Shown one piece after another: positions 8,081 through 18,100 of a stretch of DNA of 64,000 nt; within the stretch, counting starts at the first letter, position 1; each line of letters begins with the position of its first letter. The stretch spans positions 124,001 to 188,000 of the forward strand of contig CAWKLQ010000004.1 in assembly GCA_963850525.1 (NCBI GenBank). The letters run 5' to 3'. A model generated the notes under the pieces. That model saw only the letters and a list, made by a program, of their open reading frames with translations, had not been told where the DNA came from and searched no databases. Origin of the DNA: JAEMQF01 sp963850525 (lineage in GTDB: Bacteria; Pseudomonadota; Gammaproteobacteria; Burkholderiales; Burkholderiaceae_C). Made by a program: the position numbers and the translations under genes.

Positions 8081-8884
8081 TCACAAGGTGGCCAAGACGG
8101 TTCGCGTCAGTTGCTGCGGAACGATTGCCGTGCCGCCAGCCTCGATGGACATCCAGTTTGTGGGTGTCTCCACTGCGTGCAGTGCCACCGCGGCGACGTC
8201 GGAAGCATCGAGAGCCGGCTGCTCTTGCTCTTGCAGCGTCACGACGATGCGCGTACCGCGCCGGGAAACCGCGGCCAGCGGCAAATTGTGCAGCCCACGC
8301 AGGTCTTCGTGCAGGCGTGTGCCGACGGTGAATCCCAGGACGCTGCCCGGCAGGACGGGCTCGGATTCCCCGCATCGAGTGATCAACTCGGCCCAGTCAC
8401 GTTGCATCTCACGAGCAAGCTCTGCGCGATGCACGCTCAACAAGCGCTTCAGATACTCTGGCCCGTCCAATACGGGCTCCCAAAGGACGAGACAGCTGGG
8501 CGCTGACCCAGCGCGCAATGCAGCTTGTGCAACGATGCTGGCCCCCAAACCCATGCCGAACCAATGGATTGGGACAGCTGGCGCGTCGAGGCGGAGTTGG
8601 CCGTCCGCGGCCATGGCGTCATCGGCCCATGTGGCAAGCGACTGTTCGTCGGGCTCGCCCGGTGAATCGCCGCAGCCGTGCAAGTCGAATGTCAGGACCG
8701 TGCAACCTTCGCGGGCCAAGCGGTCAGACAGGGCGCGATAGATCGGTGCCGTTCGCACGCCTTCCTGACCGAACGGCCGGCACAACAGAAAGGCCGCACG
8801 GCGGGGCTTACCCGGGGCTGGGCGTTGCAACAGGCCGAGGACTTGCCGTTCAGCAGGCCCGAAGCGTCGAATGCTGATTTCCAT
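8081..8884 (-). CDS. Alpha/beta-fold protein resembling exosortase A-associated hydrolase 2 (nucleophile Ser absent)
   Basis: The 267-residue protein has the alpha/beta-hydrolase layout of the hydrolase-2 family found with exosortase A: LTFDLHGCGDSPGEPDEQS followed by an elbow. That elbow reads WFGMGLGASI, so the position where a serine nucleophile is expected (GxSxG) is glycine. The protein therefore may not be an ordinary serine hydrolase; I believe non-serine elbows occur in relatives of this family but cannot confirm it here. It lies directly upstream of hydrolase 1. A degenerate glycosyltransferase separates it from the NRPS genes. Confidence 0.75.
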   Translation of the reverse strand: MEISIRRFGPAERQVLGLLQRPAPGKPRRAAFLLCRPFGQEGVRTAPIYRALSDRLAREGCTVLTFDLHGCGDSPGEPDEQSLATWADDAMAADGQLRLDAPAVPIHWFGMGLGASIVAQAALRAGSAPSCLVLWEPVLDGPEYLKRLLSVHRAELAREMQRDWAELITRCGESEPVLPGSVLGFTVGTRLHEDLRGLHNLPLAAVSRRGTRIVVTLQEQEQPALDASDVAAVALHAVETPTNWMSIEAGGTAIVPQQLTRTVLATL

Positions 8885-9175
8885 CGGTCAGGAGCGCGCG
8901 CAGTCTAGGGTGTCACATTGCTGGATCGTCACAAAGGACGGCCGGCGCAACGTAGGTTTGCATTGGCGCTTCTGCCTTCGGGGCGGAAGTGAACTCTTGA
9001 ACCGATTGACCGCTTCCACATTGAGGCCATTGAGCAGCAACTCCCCGGGCTGCAAAGTGCTACGTGTTGATTGACAGGCGCCAGTATCCACTTGGTCAAC
9101 AGAAATGCGCTAGGCCGGCACCAGAGTGATCGTGAACTTTGGATCATTTGCTGGCACCGCAACATGGCCACTCAA
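8885..9175. other. Intergenic stretch without recognisable gene
   Basis: About 290 bases between hydrolase 2 and the glycosyltransferase remnant. Only short open frames occur and none shows a recognisable motif. It is probably degenerate sequence left by the events that broke the neighbouring glycosyltransferase. Confidence 0.4.
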
Positions 9176-10005
9176 TCATCGAGTGCGAAAGACACTGGCC
9201 GCCAACAGTGAGAGTGCTTCAACGGGGTGCTTGTGCGCCTTTGCATCCGCTGCCCCTGCAGTCAGTTCGCCGAAGAAGTCGCGAAAGCGACTTGGTTGTC
9301 GCCCAACCAAGGCTGGATCGCGGGCACAGATGCGGCGAGCCACTTTCAATGCATCGGTGGGATCGCGCAGCACCGACATTTGCGTCCCGGACGTGCGGTA
9401 CTTGAGCAGCGGCCGGTCAATGAAACCATTGGCGCCAACACGGGCCACTTTGACAAGCCATCCCCAATCTGCGCTGCTGCGAGTGCCGGACTCGAACGGG
9501 CCCGCCTCCTGAAACACACTGCGTCGAAACATCACCGTAGGCGGATGCACGAAGTTGCCCATGCGAGTTCATCGTACACGTGCCCGAAGTAGACGGGTGC
9601 GACAACGGTGCGGCCCGGAGGTGTTGGCAGACAGTCGCCAATATCAAGGGTCCCTCGGCCGGAATAGCGTGCAACTGCTCCGCCCTCAATCGCACCGCAT
9701 CGGCTGTAGTAATTTGCAATGTAGCTGCTTCAGACCGGGCCTACGGCACTGAAGGCGCTGAAATCTGAGCAGCACGACACGACCTCCGGCCGCTCTGTGA
9801 GGAAGCGCACTCGGGCAGCGATGCGCTCGGGTTCGCACAAATCATCATGGTCCATCAGGGCGATGAATTCCCCGTTCGCCGCCCGCACGCCGGTATTGCG
9901 CGCCACAGCGATGCCGCTGTTTGGTTGCCGAATCGCGTGGACGGACGCGCCGAAAGACTGCAGGACGCCCCAGGTGCCGTCCGTTGATCCGTCGTCCACG
10001 AGCGA
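9176..10005 (-). pseudogene. Family 2 glycosyltransferase, broken (N-terminus lost, stop codon, frameshift)
   Basis: Reading right to left, the GT2 core begins abruptly at VDDGSTDGTWG and continues through NSGIAVARNTG and MDHDDLCEPERI to FSAVGPV, where an in-frame TGA lies at 9730-9732. The same frame then continues with SSYIANYYSR and stays open to VYDELA. Near 9560 the reading frame shifts and resumes as MGNFVHPPTVMFRRSVFQEAG and SSADWGWLVKVAR, ending at 9176. The usual N-terminal strand before the DDGSTDGT motif is absent: upstream sequence past about 10005 is unrelated. The gene thus has three separate lesions and cannot make a normal glycosyltransferase. Confidence 0.82.
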
Positions 10006-10008
10006 ATC

Positions 10009-10164
10009 GCTGCGCTCATCGGTCTTGATTCTTTGATTCTTGCATCGCCGCCGGAGGACGCTCTTCGAAGATCCGAGTTGATTGCACGTTTTCTGGCCGC
10101 AATTGACAGTTCGAAGGTCGACCCTGAGATGGCGCAGGTACTGAAGGCGCGGCGATTCAGGTAA
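10009..10164 (+). pseudogene. C-terminal stub of an unidentified protein
   Basis: On the plus strand a frame with good coding character reads ERIAALIGLDSLILASPPED, then ALRRSELIARFLAAIDSSKV, and ends RRFR before TAA at 10162-10164. It is open only back to a TGA at 9985 and abuts the truncated N-terminus of the glycosyltransferase on the other strand. It looks like the tail of a gene whose body has been deleted. I do not recognise the family. Confidence 0.35.
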
Positions 10165-10199
10165 GAAGCCTGAATATCCATCCCTTTCAAGCTCCTCGC

Positions 10200-13100
10200 T
10201 CAGCCGCGCCGTGCGAACCCGGCGAGGCGCTTGAAGAGGCCCGGCTGCGCGGGCGCGTTCGGTCCCGCGTCGGCCACGGCGCGCTGGGGCGCCTCATCGT
10301 ACGCGGTTGCCAGCTGTGCCAGGCTGTCGAAGACGTATCGACGCGCCGAGATGCTGCGACCCAGCCGCTGCTCGAGCTGCGCGACCGCCTGCATGGCGAG
10401 CAAGGAAGTTCCGCCGAGTTCGAAGAAGTTGTCCTGCGGTGCGAATTGCGCGGGCTCCATCGCCAGCAGCGTTGCCCACACCTCGGCGATCGTGCGCTGC
10501 GTGGCGGTCAGGGTTGCGGCTTCGGCAGGTGCCGAAGCCGCATCGATCGGAGCCTGCGCCTCGTCGGTATCGGCGGCCGCTAGCCGTCGCAGATGCTGCG
10601 CCGACGGCGAGCCCGCCGCGGCGGTCAGTTCCGCGATCGTCGCGCTCGGATTTTCCGCCAGACGCCGCACGATTTCGAGGTAGCGTACGCGGAACGCCGC
10701 TGCAGTCTCGGCAGTGTAGATGTCGGCGTTGTACGTGATGGCGCCCTCCAATCGATCGGGCAACTCCATCAGCCACAGACCCAGATCTTCGGTCGCACCC
10801 TTCTGGAAAATCAGGATGCCCTGGTGCTGCACGTTGCCCCACTGGTGGACGCGCTCGCGCGCGTCCTGGAACGAGAACAGCGCCTGGTACAGGCCCACCC
10901 GCTGCGAGCGCGCCGCAACCTCAGGCAACGCGGCGATGCGTTCGAACGGAACGTCCTGGTGGCTGAACACCTCCAGCAACTCCACCTTGATGCGCCGCAC
11001 GAAGTCGATCATCGGCAGCGAGCGATCGACCGCAAGCGGCACCGGCAGCATGTTGTTCAAGAATCCAAGGATGGGCTCGAGTTCGGCCATCAGGCGCCCC
11101 CGAACCGGCGTGCCTATGACGATCGCCTCGCTGCCGACCACGTCGGCCATCATGACCGTGTAGGCGGCCATCGTCAGCATGTTGAGCGTCGAGTCGGCGC
11201 TGCGTGCGATTTCGCGCAACTTTCCGGTCAACGCGGGGTCGAGATGAACCCACTCGGAGGCGCCTTCACCCGTCATGCCCGCGCGCCGCGGGTGGTCGGT
11301 GCGCGGTGCCTTGACGTTGGGCGCGCTGGCGAAGCGGTTCCTCCAGTAATCGAGTTGCGCATCGAACTCGGGACCCTGCATCCAGTCGGCCTGCCAGTCA
11401 GCGAAATCGCCGTACGTGACCGACAACGGGGGCAAGGCGTGTTGGCGTCCTTCGATCAGGGCGCCGTAAATCGCCGAAACCTCTTCATACAGCAGATCGA
11501 ACGACCAGCCATCCCAGATGATGTGATGCGGCATGAACAGAAATGCATGCACGTCGACGTCGAGTTTGTACAGTGCGACGCGAAACAGCGGCAGGCAGTG
11601 AATGTCGATCGGTGTGTCGACAATCGCCTGCATGCGCCGCATCAATTCGGTTTCACGCTGCGCCTGCGGTAACAAGGTCAGGTCTTCGAACGGCAACCTG
11701 ACCTGCAACTCGGGCGCGATGATTTGCAGATGGCCAGTCGCCTGCGGATCGGCGCCGATGCACGTGCGCAACGAGGGCTGACGCTGCACCATCTCGTTCA
11801 GCGCGGCGGTGAACTTCTCGAGGTCGAGTGGGCCGCTCAGGCGATGCGCCGAGGGCGTGTTGTAGAGCACCCGCCCGGGTTGCAGTTCTTCGAGGAAACA
11901 GATGCGCTGCTGCGATGCCGTGAGCGGTGCAGTGCGCCGTCCGACGACATTCACGACCGGCTTGCGTTTGGGCGCATTCGCATTGCGTGCAGCGTCCACC
12001 GCGAGCGCGATCTTTTCGGCGGTGGGCGACTCGAACATCGTGCGCAGCGGCAGATTCACCTCGAAGTCGCGATTCAGCCGCGACGTGAAGCGCGCCGCGA
12101 GCAACGAATGGCCGCCGAGGGCAAAGAAGTCGTCGTGTACGCCCAGCCCGGGCAGCTTCAGGATCGATTCCATCACGGACAACACCGCGGATTCGGTCGC
12201 ATTGCGCGGCGCGACTCGCTGCGCCGCTTCGGCGACGTGGCTCAGATCGGGCGTGGGCAGCGCCTTGCGGTCGACCTTGCCGTTGGGCAGCAGAGGAATA
12301 GTTTTCAACACCACCACGTGCTGCGGCAGCATGTACTCGGGCAGACGGGCGCGCAACTGCGTGCGCAACGCCGCTTCGTCGAAGGCGGCGGCGTCGTTCA
12401 GCGTGAGGTACGCAACCAGGCGCACGTCGCCGGGGTTGTCTTCGCGCGCCAGCACGACACTCTGGGTCACTCCGGCGACTGCGCTGCAGGCGGACTCGAT
12501 CTCACCCAATTCGATCCGGTAGCCGCGCACCTTGACCTGGAAGTCCAGCCGGCCCAGGTGCTCGAGCAGACCGTCGTTGCGCCAGCGGCCGCGGTCCCCG
12601 GTGCGGTACAGGCGCGCGCCCGGAGTTTTGCCGAAGGGGTCGGCGACGAAGCGCTCGGCAGTCAATTCCGGCCGTTCAAGGTAGCCCAAGGCGACCCCAC
12701 TGCCACCGATGCAGATTTCGCCAGGCACGCCGATCGGACAGGGTTGAAGCGCTTCATTCACGATCCACACGCTGGTGTTGGCGACCGGTTGCCCGATCGA
12801 CACGCCGCGCTGGTCCAGTGTCGCGCGATCGACACGCCACAGCGTGGACCACACGGTGGTTTCGGTCGGGCCGTACATGTTCCACAGCTCGGCGCTGCGG
12901 TCCAGCAGGTCATGCGCCAGGTCGGGCGGGAGACCTTCGCCGCCGATGAGCGCCTTGAAGCGCCCGCTGCCGTTCCAGCGCGTATCGAGCAGCATGCGCC
13001 ACATGCCGGGGGTGGCCTGCATCATCGTCGCGCCGCTGGATTCGAGCAGTTCGAGCAGCAGATTGCCGTCCATCGCGGTTTCGCGCGGCACGATCACGAC

Positions 13101-15197
13101 TTCGGCCCCCACCGTCAAGGGCAGCATCAGTTCCAGCACCGCAATGTCGAACGACAACGTCGTCACCGCGGCGAGCCGGTCGTTGGCCTGAATGCCTGGG
13201 GCGACCCGCATGCTCGTCAGGAAGTTGGCGACCGCGGCATGCGCAACGGCGACGCCCTTGGGCTTGCCGGTCGAGCCCGACGTGTAGATCACGTAGGCGG
13301 CATCGGTGGGCAGGGCGTCTTGCGGCCCAGGCGGCAATGCGGCCGAGGAAACGTTGCGCCACGTTGCATCGAGATCGAGTGCCATCGTGCGTTGCGCGGC
13401 GTCGCTGCGCCAAGCCGTCGGCGCACTCGCGATGTTCGATTCGGTCAACAGCAGCGCCAGCTGGGCGTCTTCGGCGTAGTAGGCCAGGCGCGCTGCAGGA
13501 AACCCCGGGTCGAGCGGAATGTAGGTGCCGCCGGCCTTCAAGACGGCGAGCAACGCGACGACCATGTCGACGCCGCGCCCCAGGCACAGACCCACGCGCT
13601 CGCCGCGTTGAACACCGCGCTCGCGCAGCGCCCACGACAATTGATTGGAGCGCTGGTCCAGCTCCGCATAGGTCAGGCACGTGCCGGCGTATCGCAGCGC
13701 GACGCCGTCGGGCGTTGCAGCAGCCTGACGAATGAACGCCGCATGCATCAGGCCCTCGTGCACCGGAGTACGCGCCGGTTGGAGCGATTGCAGCGCAGTC
13801 AATTCATCTGGCGCGAGCCAGTCCAGGCGGGCGATCGCCTGGCCCGGCTGCCGCACCGCGGCGCGCAGCAGGGTTTCGTACGCCGTCATCCAGCGGCCGA
13901 TGGTCGCGGCGTCGAAAAGGTCGGTGTTGTACTGGCATTCGAGTCGCAGACCGTCAGACGTTTGCGACGCGTTGACGAACAGCTCGAAGTTCTCGAAACG
14001 GCGCGGGTTGGCCGACATGTGCGCGCTCAGCCCCGGAAACGCGCTTGATTCCGACTTGACGGCCTGGTCGACGTTGAACATCACGCTCACGAGCGGCAGT
14101 CGGCTCGGGTCGCGCCGCACGGGAAGCTTCTTCAGCAGCGTGCCGTAGGTCAGGGTCTGGTGTTCGAAGGCATCGAGCAGCATCGCACCGGTGCGCTTCA
14201 CATAGGCGTCGAACGGCTGCGCGGCGTCGATTGCGGTGCGGATGGGGAGCAGATTGACGCAGTGCCCGACCAATGCCGTCATGCCGCTCGCCGATTGGCC
14301 CGCTGCGGGCACGCCGATCACCAAGTCATCCTGCCCGGTCAAACGCTGCAAAGTCGCCGCAAAGCCGCTGAACAAGGTCGCGAACAGGCTTGCGCCGGCC
14401 TTGGCGCCCAGTTTGCGCACGTCGGCGACGAGCGCCGCGTCGAGCATGTGATCAACACGCCGCGAATTGAAACTGCGCATCGGCGCGCGCGCGCGATCGG
14501 TCGGCAGGTCGAGCACAGGCAGTGAACTGCCCGCAAAACGGTCGAGCCAGAATCGTTCGTGTTCGGCCATCGCGGGCGACGCGGCTTCGGCCATCTCCCA
14601 CGCCACATAGTCGCCGAAGCGTGGTGCCGCATCGGGGCCGGGTGCGGCGCCGATTTGCTCGGCGTAGAGTGCACCCAGGTCTTCGGCGATCAGGCCCCAG
14701 GACCAGCCATCGCAAACGATATGGTGCGCTGTCATCAGCAGCACGTGATCGGTGTCGGCCAGGCGGTAAAGGCCGGCTCGAAACAGCGGGCCGCGTTCGA
14801 GGTCGAACGCCGTCTGCACGGCCTCGGCCGCGGCACGCTCAAGTGCGTCGTGCACCTGACTCGCGCTTTGCGCGCGCAAATCGAGCGTCGCCAGCGCCAC
14901 ACGGCTGGCCGCGCCGACCAGCAGGTCGGTGCCCTCGGGCGCGACCGTGCACCGCAGCGCTTCGTGGCGCTGCACCAGCGCGTCGAGCGCGCCTTGCAAT
15001 GCGGCTGCGTCCAGCCGGCCGCGCAGGTGCAGGTTGACCGACTCGTTGAATGCAAGCGACGCCTGTGGGCTCAAGCGATCGGCCAGCCAGATCTCGCGTT
15101 GCGCTTCGCTGGTCGGTATGACGCGCTCGACGGCGTCGCCCGCAAACGGGTCGAATTCAAAGGGCTCCGGGATTGAAAGGCCCATGGCAGCACCCAT
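10200..15197 (-). CDS. Non-ribosomal peptide synthetase, domains C-A-T-C-T
   Basis: A 1665-residue NRPS starting at ATG 15197, whose A is shared with the TAA stop of the upstream gene (TAATG), implying translational coupling. Domains in order: condensation (HHIVCDGWSWG), adenylation (LTYAELDQRSN, YTSGSTGKPKG, NMYGPTETTVW, GRLDFQVKVRGYRIELGEIE, NGKVDRKALP), carrier (FFALGGHSLLA), second condensation (HHIIWDGWSF), and a last carrier (FFELGGTSLLA). The ten specificity positions, aligned by eye to PheA, read DILQLGMVWK, close to the known glycine code DILQLGLIWK. The last module has no adenylation domain and no thioesterase, reductase or terminal C domain follows, so loading of the last carrier and product release must be done in trans. 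All active-site residues checked are present. The Sfp-like enzyme and two hydrolases lie downstream on the same strand. Confidence 0.93.
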   Translation of the reverse strand: MGAAMGLSIPEPFEFDPFAGDAVERVIPTSEAQREIWLADRLSPQASLAFNESVNLHLRGRLDAAALQGALDALVQRHEALRCTVAPEGTDLLVGAASRVALATLDLRAQSASQVHDALERAAAEAVQTAFDLERGPLFRAGLYRLADTDHVLLMTAHHIVCDGWSWGLIAEDLGALYAEQIGAAPGPDAAPRFGDYVAWEMAEAASPAMAEHERFWLDRFAGSSLPVLDLPTDRARAPMRSFNSRRVDHMLDAALVADVRKLGAKAGASLFATLFSGFAATLQRLTGQDDLVIGVPAAGQSASGMTALVGHCVNLLPIRTAIDAAQPFDAYVKRTGAMLLDAFEHQTLTYGTLLKKLPVRRDPSRLPLVSVMFNVDQAVKSESSAFPGLSAHMSANPRRFENFELFVNASQTSDGLRLECQYNTDLFDAATIGRWMTAYETLLRAAVRQPGQAIARLDWLAPDELTALQSLQPARTPVHEGLMHAAFIRQAAATPDGVALRYAGTCLTYAELDQRSNQLSWALRERGVQRGERVGLCLGRGVDMVVALLAVLKAGGTYIPLDPGFPAARLAYYAEDAQLALLLTESNIASAPTAWRSDAAQRTMALDLDATWRNVSSAALPPGPQDALPTDAAYVIYTSGSTGKPKGVAVAHAAVANFLTSMRVAPGIQANDRLAAVTTLSFDIAVLELMLPLTVGAEVVIVPRETAMDGNLLLELLESSGATMMQATPGMWRMLLDTRWNGSGRFKALIGGEGLPPDLAHDLLDRSAELWNMYGPTETTVWSTLWRVDRATLDQRGVSIGQPVANTSVWIVNEALQPCPIGVPGEICIGGSGVALGYLERPELTAERFVADPFGKTPGARLYRTGDRGRWRNDGLLEHLGRLDFQVKVRGYRIELGEIESACSAVAGVTQSVVLAREDNPGDVRLVAYLTLNDAAAFDEAALRTQLRARLPEYMLPQHVVVLKTIPLLPNGKVDRKALPTPDLSHVAEAAQRVAPRNATESAVLSVMESILKLPGLGVHDDFFALGGHSLLAARFTSRLNRDFEVNLPLRTMFESPTAEKIALAVDAARNANAPKRKPVVNVVGRRTAPLTASQQRICFLEELQPGRVLYNTPSAHRLSGPLDLEKFTAALNEMVQRQPSLRTCIGADPQATGHLQIIAPELQVRLPFEDLTLLPQAQRETELMRRMQAIVDTPIDIHCLPLFRVALYKLDVDVHAFLFMPHHIIWDGWSFDLLYEEVSAIYGALIEGRQHALPPLSVTYGDFADWQADWMQGPEFDAQLDYWRNRFASAPNVKAPRTDHPRRAGMTGEGASEWVHLDPALTGKLREIARSADSTLNMLTMAAYTVMMADVVGSEAIVIGTPVRGRLMAELEPILGFLNNMLPVPLAVDRSLPMIDFVRRIKVELLEVFSHQDVPFERIAALPEVAARSQRVGLYQALFSFQDARERVHQWGNVQHQGILIFQKGATEDLGLWLMELPDRLEGAITYNADIYTAETAAAFRVRYLEIVRRLAENPSATIAELTAAAGSPSAQHLRRLAAADTDEAQAPIDAASAPAEAATLTATQRTIAEVWATLLAMEPAQFAPQDNFFELGGTSLLAMQAVAQLEQRLGRSISARRYVFDSLAQLATAYDEAPQRAVADAGPNAPAQPGLFKRLAGFARRG

Positions 15198-18100
15198 TAC
15201 GCGCTCACCTTGCGGTACTTGCCCGGCGCATTGGCGTCGGGTACGAACCACGCCGGCCGCCCGTCTTTGTCTCGACCGAGTTTGGCGTTCGGCACCGGGG
15301 GCCGCGACGCGTCCGCGAGCACGGCCGTTTCAGCGCGGCGCGGCAGGAATTCGCTCTCTTGCAACTCGGCGATCGACTCCTTGAATGCCGACTTGACGAT
15401 GGCGATGTCTTCCAGCGTGTGTGCGGTGGTCATGAAGCACGGGAAGTTGTCGAGGATATGCACGCCGCGGCTGCGCATCATCGCGAACAGCAGGTCTTGC
15501 AGCGGGTGGTCCTCGAGCCATGAGACGCGCCACAACGACGAAAAGTAGCGGATCTCGAGCGGCGCGCCCACCTCACGGCAAAATGCGCTGAGCTCGTCGG
15601 CCATTGCTGCGGTGCTGGTGTTCAGTCGAGTCTGCAGATCAGTGCCCTGGTGCTTTAAGTGGTCCAGCGATGCCTTGGCCGCCGCAAGCGCGAGCGGGTG
15701 GCGCACGAATGTGCCGGCAAAGTAGGTGACGCCCACCGTCGGCATCGACGCATCACCGTACTGCCAGGCCCCGCCATCGAGTGCATCCATGTAGTCGCGT
15801 TTGCCCGCGACGGCACCGACAGGAAAGCCGCCGCCAATGACCTTGCCGTAACACGCGAGGTCGGCGCGAATGCCGAACAGCGCTTGTGTGCCGCCGAGGT
15901 GCGCGCGAAAGCCCGTGATGACTTCGTCGAAGATCAGGCAGGTGCCGCTGCGTTCGGTGATGGCACGCACTTCCCTGAGGAACTCCTTGGGTTGGAAGTC
16001 GGGTCGGCGGCTCTGCACCGGCTCGACCAGCACTGCAGCCAGGTCATCGGCGTTGTTGCGAATGAACTCGAGCGCTTCGGGGGTGCCGTAGTCGAGCACG
16101 CGCACGTCACCAAACATGCCCGCCATGACGCCCGGCGCCGCCGAAATGCCCTTGGCGTTGCGGCCGGCCCGGACCAGTACCTCATCGAAGGTGCCGTGAT
16201 ACGACCCAGTAAACAGCACGATGGTATTGCGCCCGGTCACCGTGCGCGCGATGCGCATCGCGGCCATCACGGCCTCGGACCCGGTATTGCACAAGCCGAC
16301 ACGATCGAATCCGGTCAACTCGCACAGCAGTCGCGAGACCTCACCGGCCAACGGATGCTGCGGCCCGATGTCATAGCCGAGATCGAGCTGCTTGCGAACA
16401 GCGTCGACCACAAAATCGGGTTGCCAGCCGAACAGATTCATGCCGAACCCATTGAGCACGTCGACGTACTCATTGCCGTCGATGTCCCACATGCGTGAGC
16501 CCTTGCTGCGCTCGATGACGGTCTGGTAGACGATTTCTTTGGTCACCGGCCGAAAGCCGTTGACCACCCGCGGGTCGGCCATGTGCGGCCGGTGTTCGAC
16601 GGTGTAGGCCTTGCTCTTCTTGGTGCGCTCGACATACCGGCGCACGAACGCGTCAAGGCGCGCCTGCTGGCGCTCGCTCAACACACCTGCCTGGGTGTGG
16701 ATCCGCGCGATGGCGCCAAACGCCTTCTTGACGTCGTAGCGCACCATGGCGCCTTCTTCGGTAGCGGGCGTCGCGGGCGCTGTACCCGGTGGGGGTACAC
16801 GCGTCGGCGCAGCGGCGGCCGTGGTCGTGCTCGCCGCCGGGGCCGCCGTTGCGGCAGTGGATGACGCAGGCATCGCAGTCACCATCGTTAGGGCCGGGGC
16901 GGACTGAACCGCGGCCGCACCCGTACCGCCCAGCAGGGCGAGCTGTTGAGCCATCAATTGCATCTGTTGGGCGATCACATGCTGGACAACGCTTGCGCCG
17001 GCCGGCACTGCGTAGGCCGCAGGCGCTGCAAATGCCGATGTCAACGTCGGTGCCAACGTGGGTGCCGGACTCGGCGTGGGGCTTGGTGCGAGCGCCACGA
17101 CGGGTTGAACAGCCGCCGGAATTTCGACCGCCGCGGCCTGCGCCACCGGGTCGGGCGGCAGGCTGGCGTCGAGGAACTGCGCCAATGTGTCGAAGCTGCG
17201 ATACGTCTCCATCAACTGGCGGAACGTGAGGTTGACGCTGAACTGTTTCTTCACCTGCAACGCAGCCTGGGTCAGCGTCAGCGAATCCAGACCAAGCTCG
17301 ATGAAACTCGACGTCGCGTCACCGACGTCAAGATCGGCGCCGGCCACGTCTTCGAACAACTCGCGCAATCGGCGCATCAGTTGCGGGTGGCGCGAGGATG
17401 CAGCAGGGGCAGTGGTTTGAGTGGACATGGGCGCTGGGATTGAAGAGTTGACGGGAGCGGCGATCACTTCGTTGCTGCGACGCGGTGGGGACGAAACACT
17501 CGCCGCGGACAGCATGGGGGCAGAAGAGTCGCGCACGCTTGGAACGGTGTCGAGCCAATGGCGCTTGCGCTCGAACGGATAGCTGGGCAGCCGCACGCGC
17601 CGTCGCCGGGCGGGCGCGGTCCCGCTGTCGGCGCTGAACTCGAACCCCAGAGTCCACAGTTGACCCTGGGCGAACAGCCGTTGCGCGGCGCCGGCCTGCA
17701 CCGATTCGCCCAGGCTGGGAATCGCCACCGGCGTGCTACGGCCGCTGGCGGTGTGTTGGCGCGCGAGTGTGGACAGGGTCGCACGCGGCCCGACTTCGAG
17801 GAATGCCGCCCCTGGGTAGCCGGCCAGCGCCTTTTCGAGCGCCGGCGAAAACCGAACCGGCTCGCGCAAGTGACGCGCCCAGTAGTTCGGGTCGGTCGCA
17901 TCGCGCGCGGACAACGGCTCACCGGTGAGCGTGGAAACGATGGGAATGCGCGGCGCCGACAGCGCCGCACGTTTCATTTCGGCCTCGAACAGCGGCACCG
18001 CGCCATCCATCATCGGCGAATGAAAAGCATGCGAGGTTTGCAACACGCGCGCAACGGTGCCTTCGGCCTCGAGCTGGCGTTGCCAGGCATGAACTGATTC

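Noticed and set aside
11724..14048. 774-codon open frame on the plus strand inside the NRPS gene
   Set aside because: It is antisense to clear adenylation and condensation motifs and its translation is His/Arg/Gln-rich without motifs, as expected for a shadow frame in high-GC DNA. The same holds for 18320-19561, 14559-15176 and 7134-8741.
16740..17130. Low-complexity tract that looked like a tandem repeat
   Set aside because: It encodes a Pro/Ala/Thr-rich inter-domain linker between carrier and aminotransferase; the units are not regular DNA repeats.
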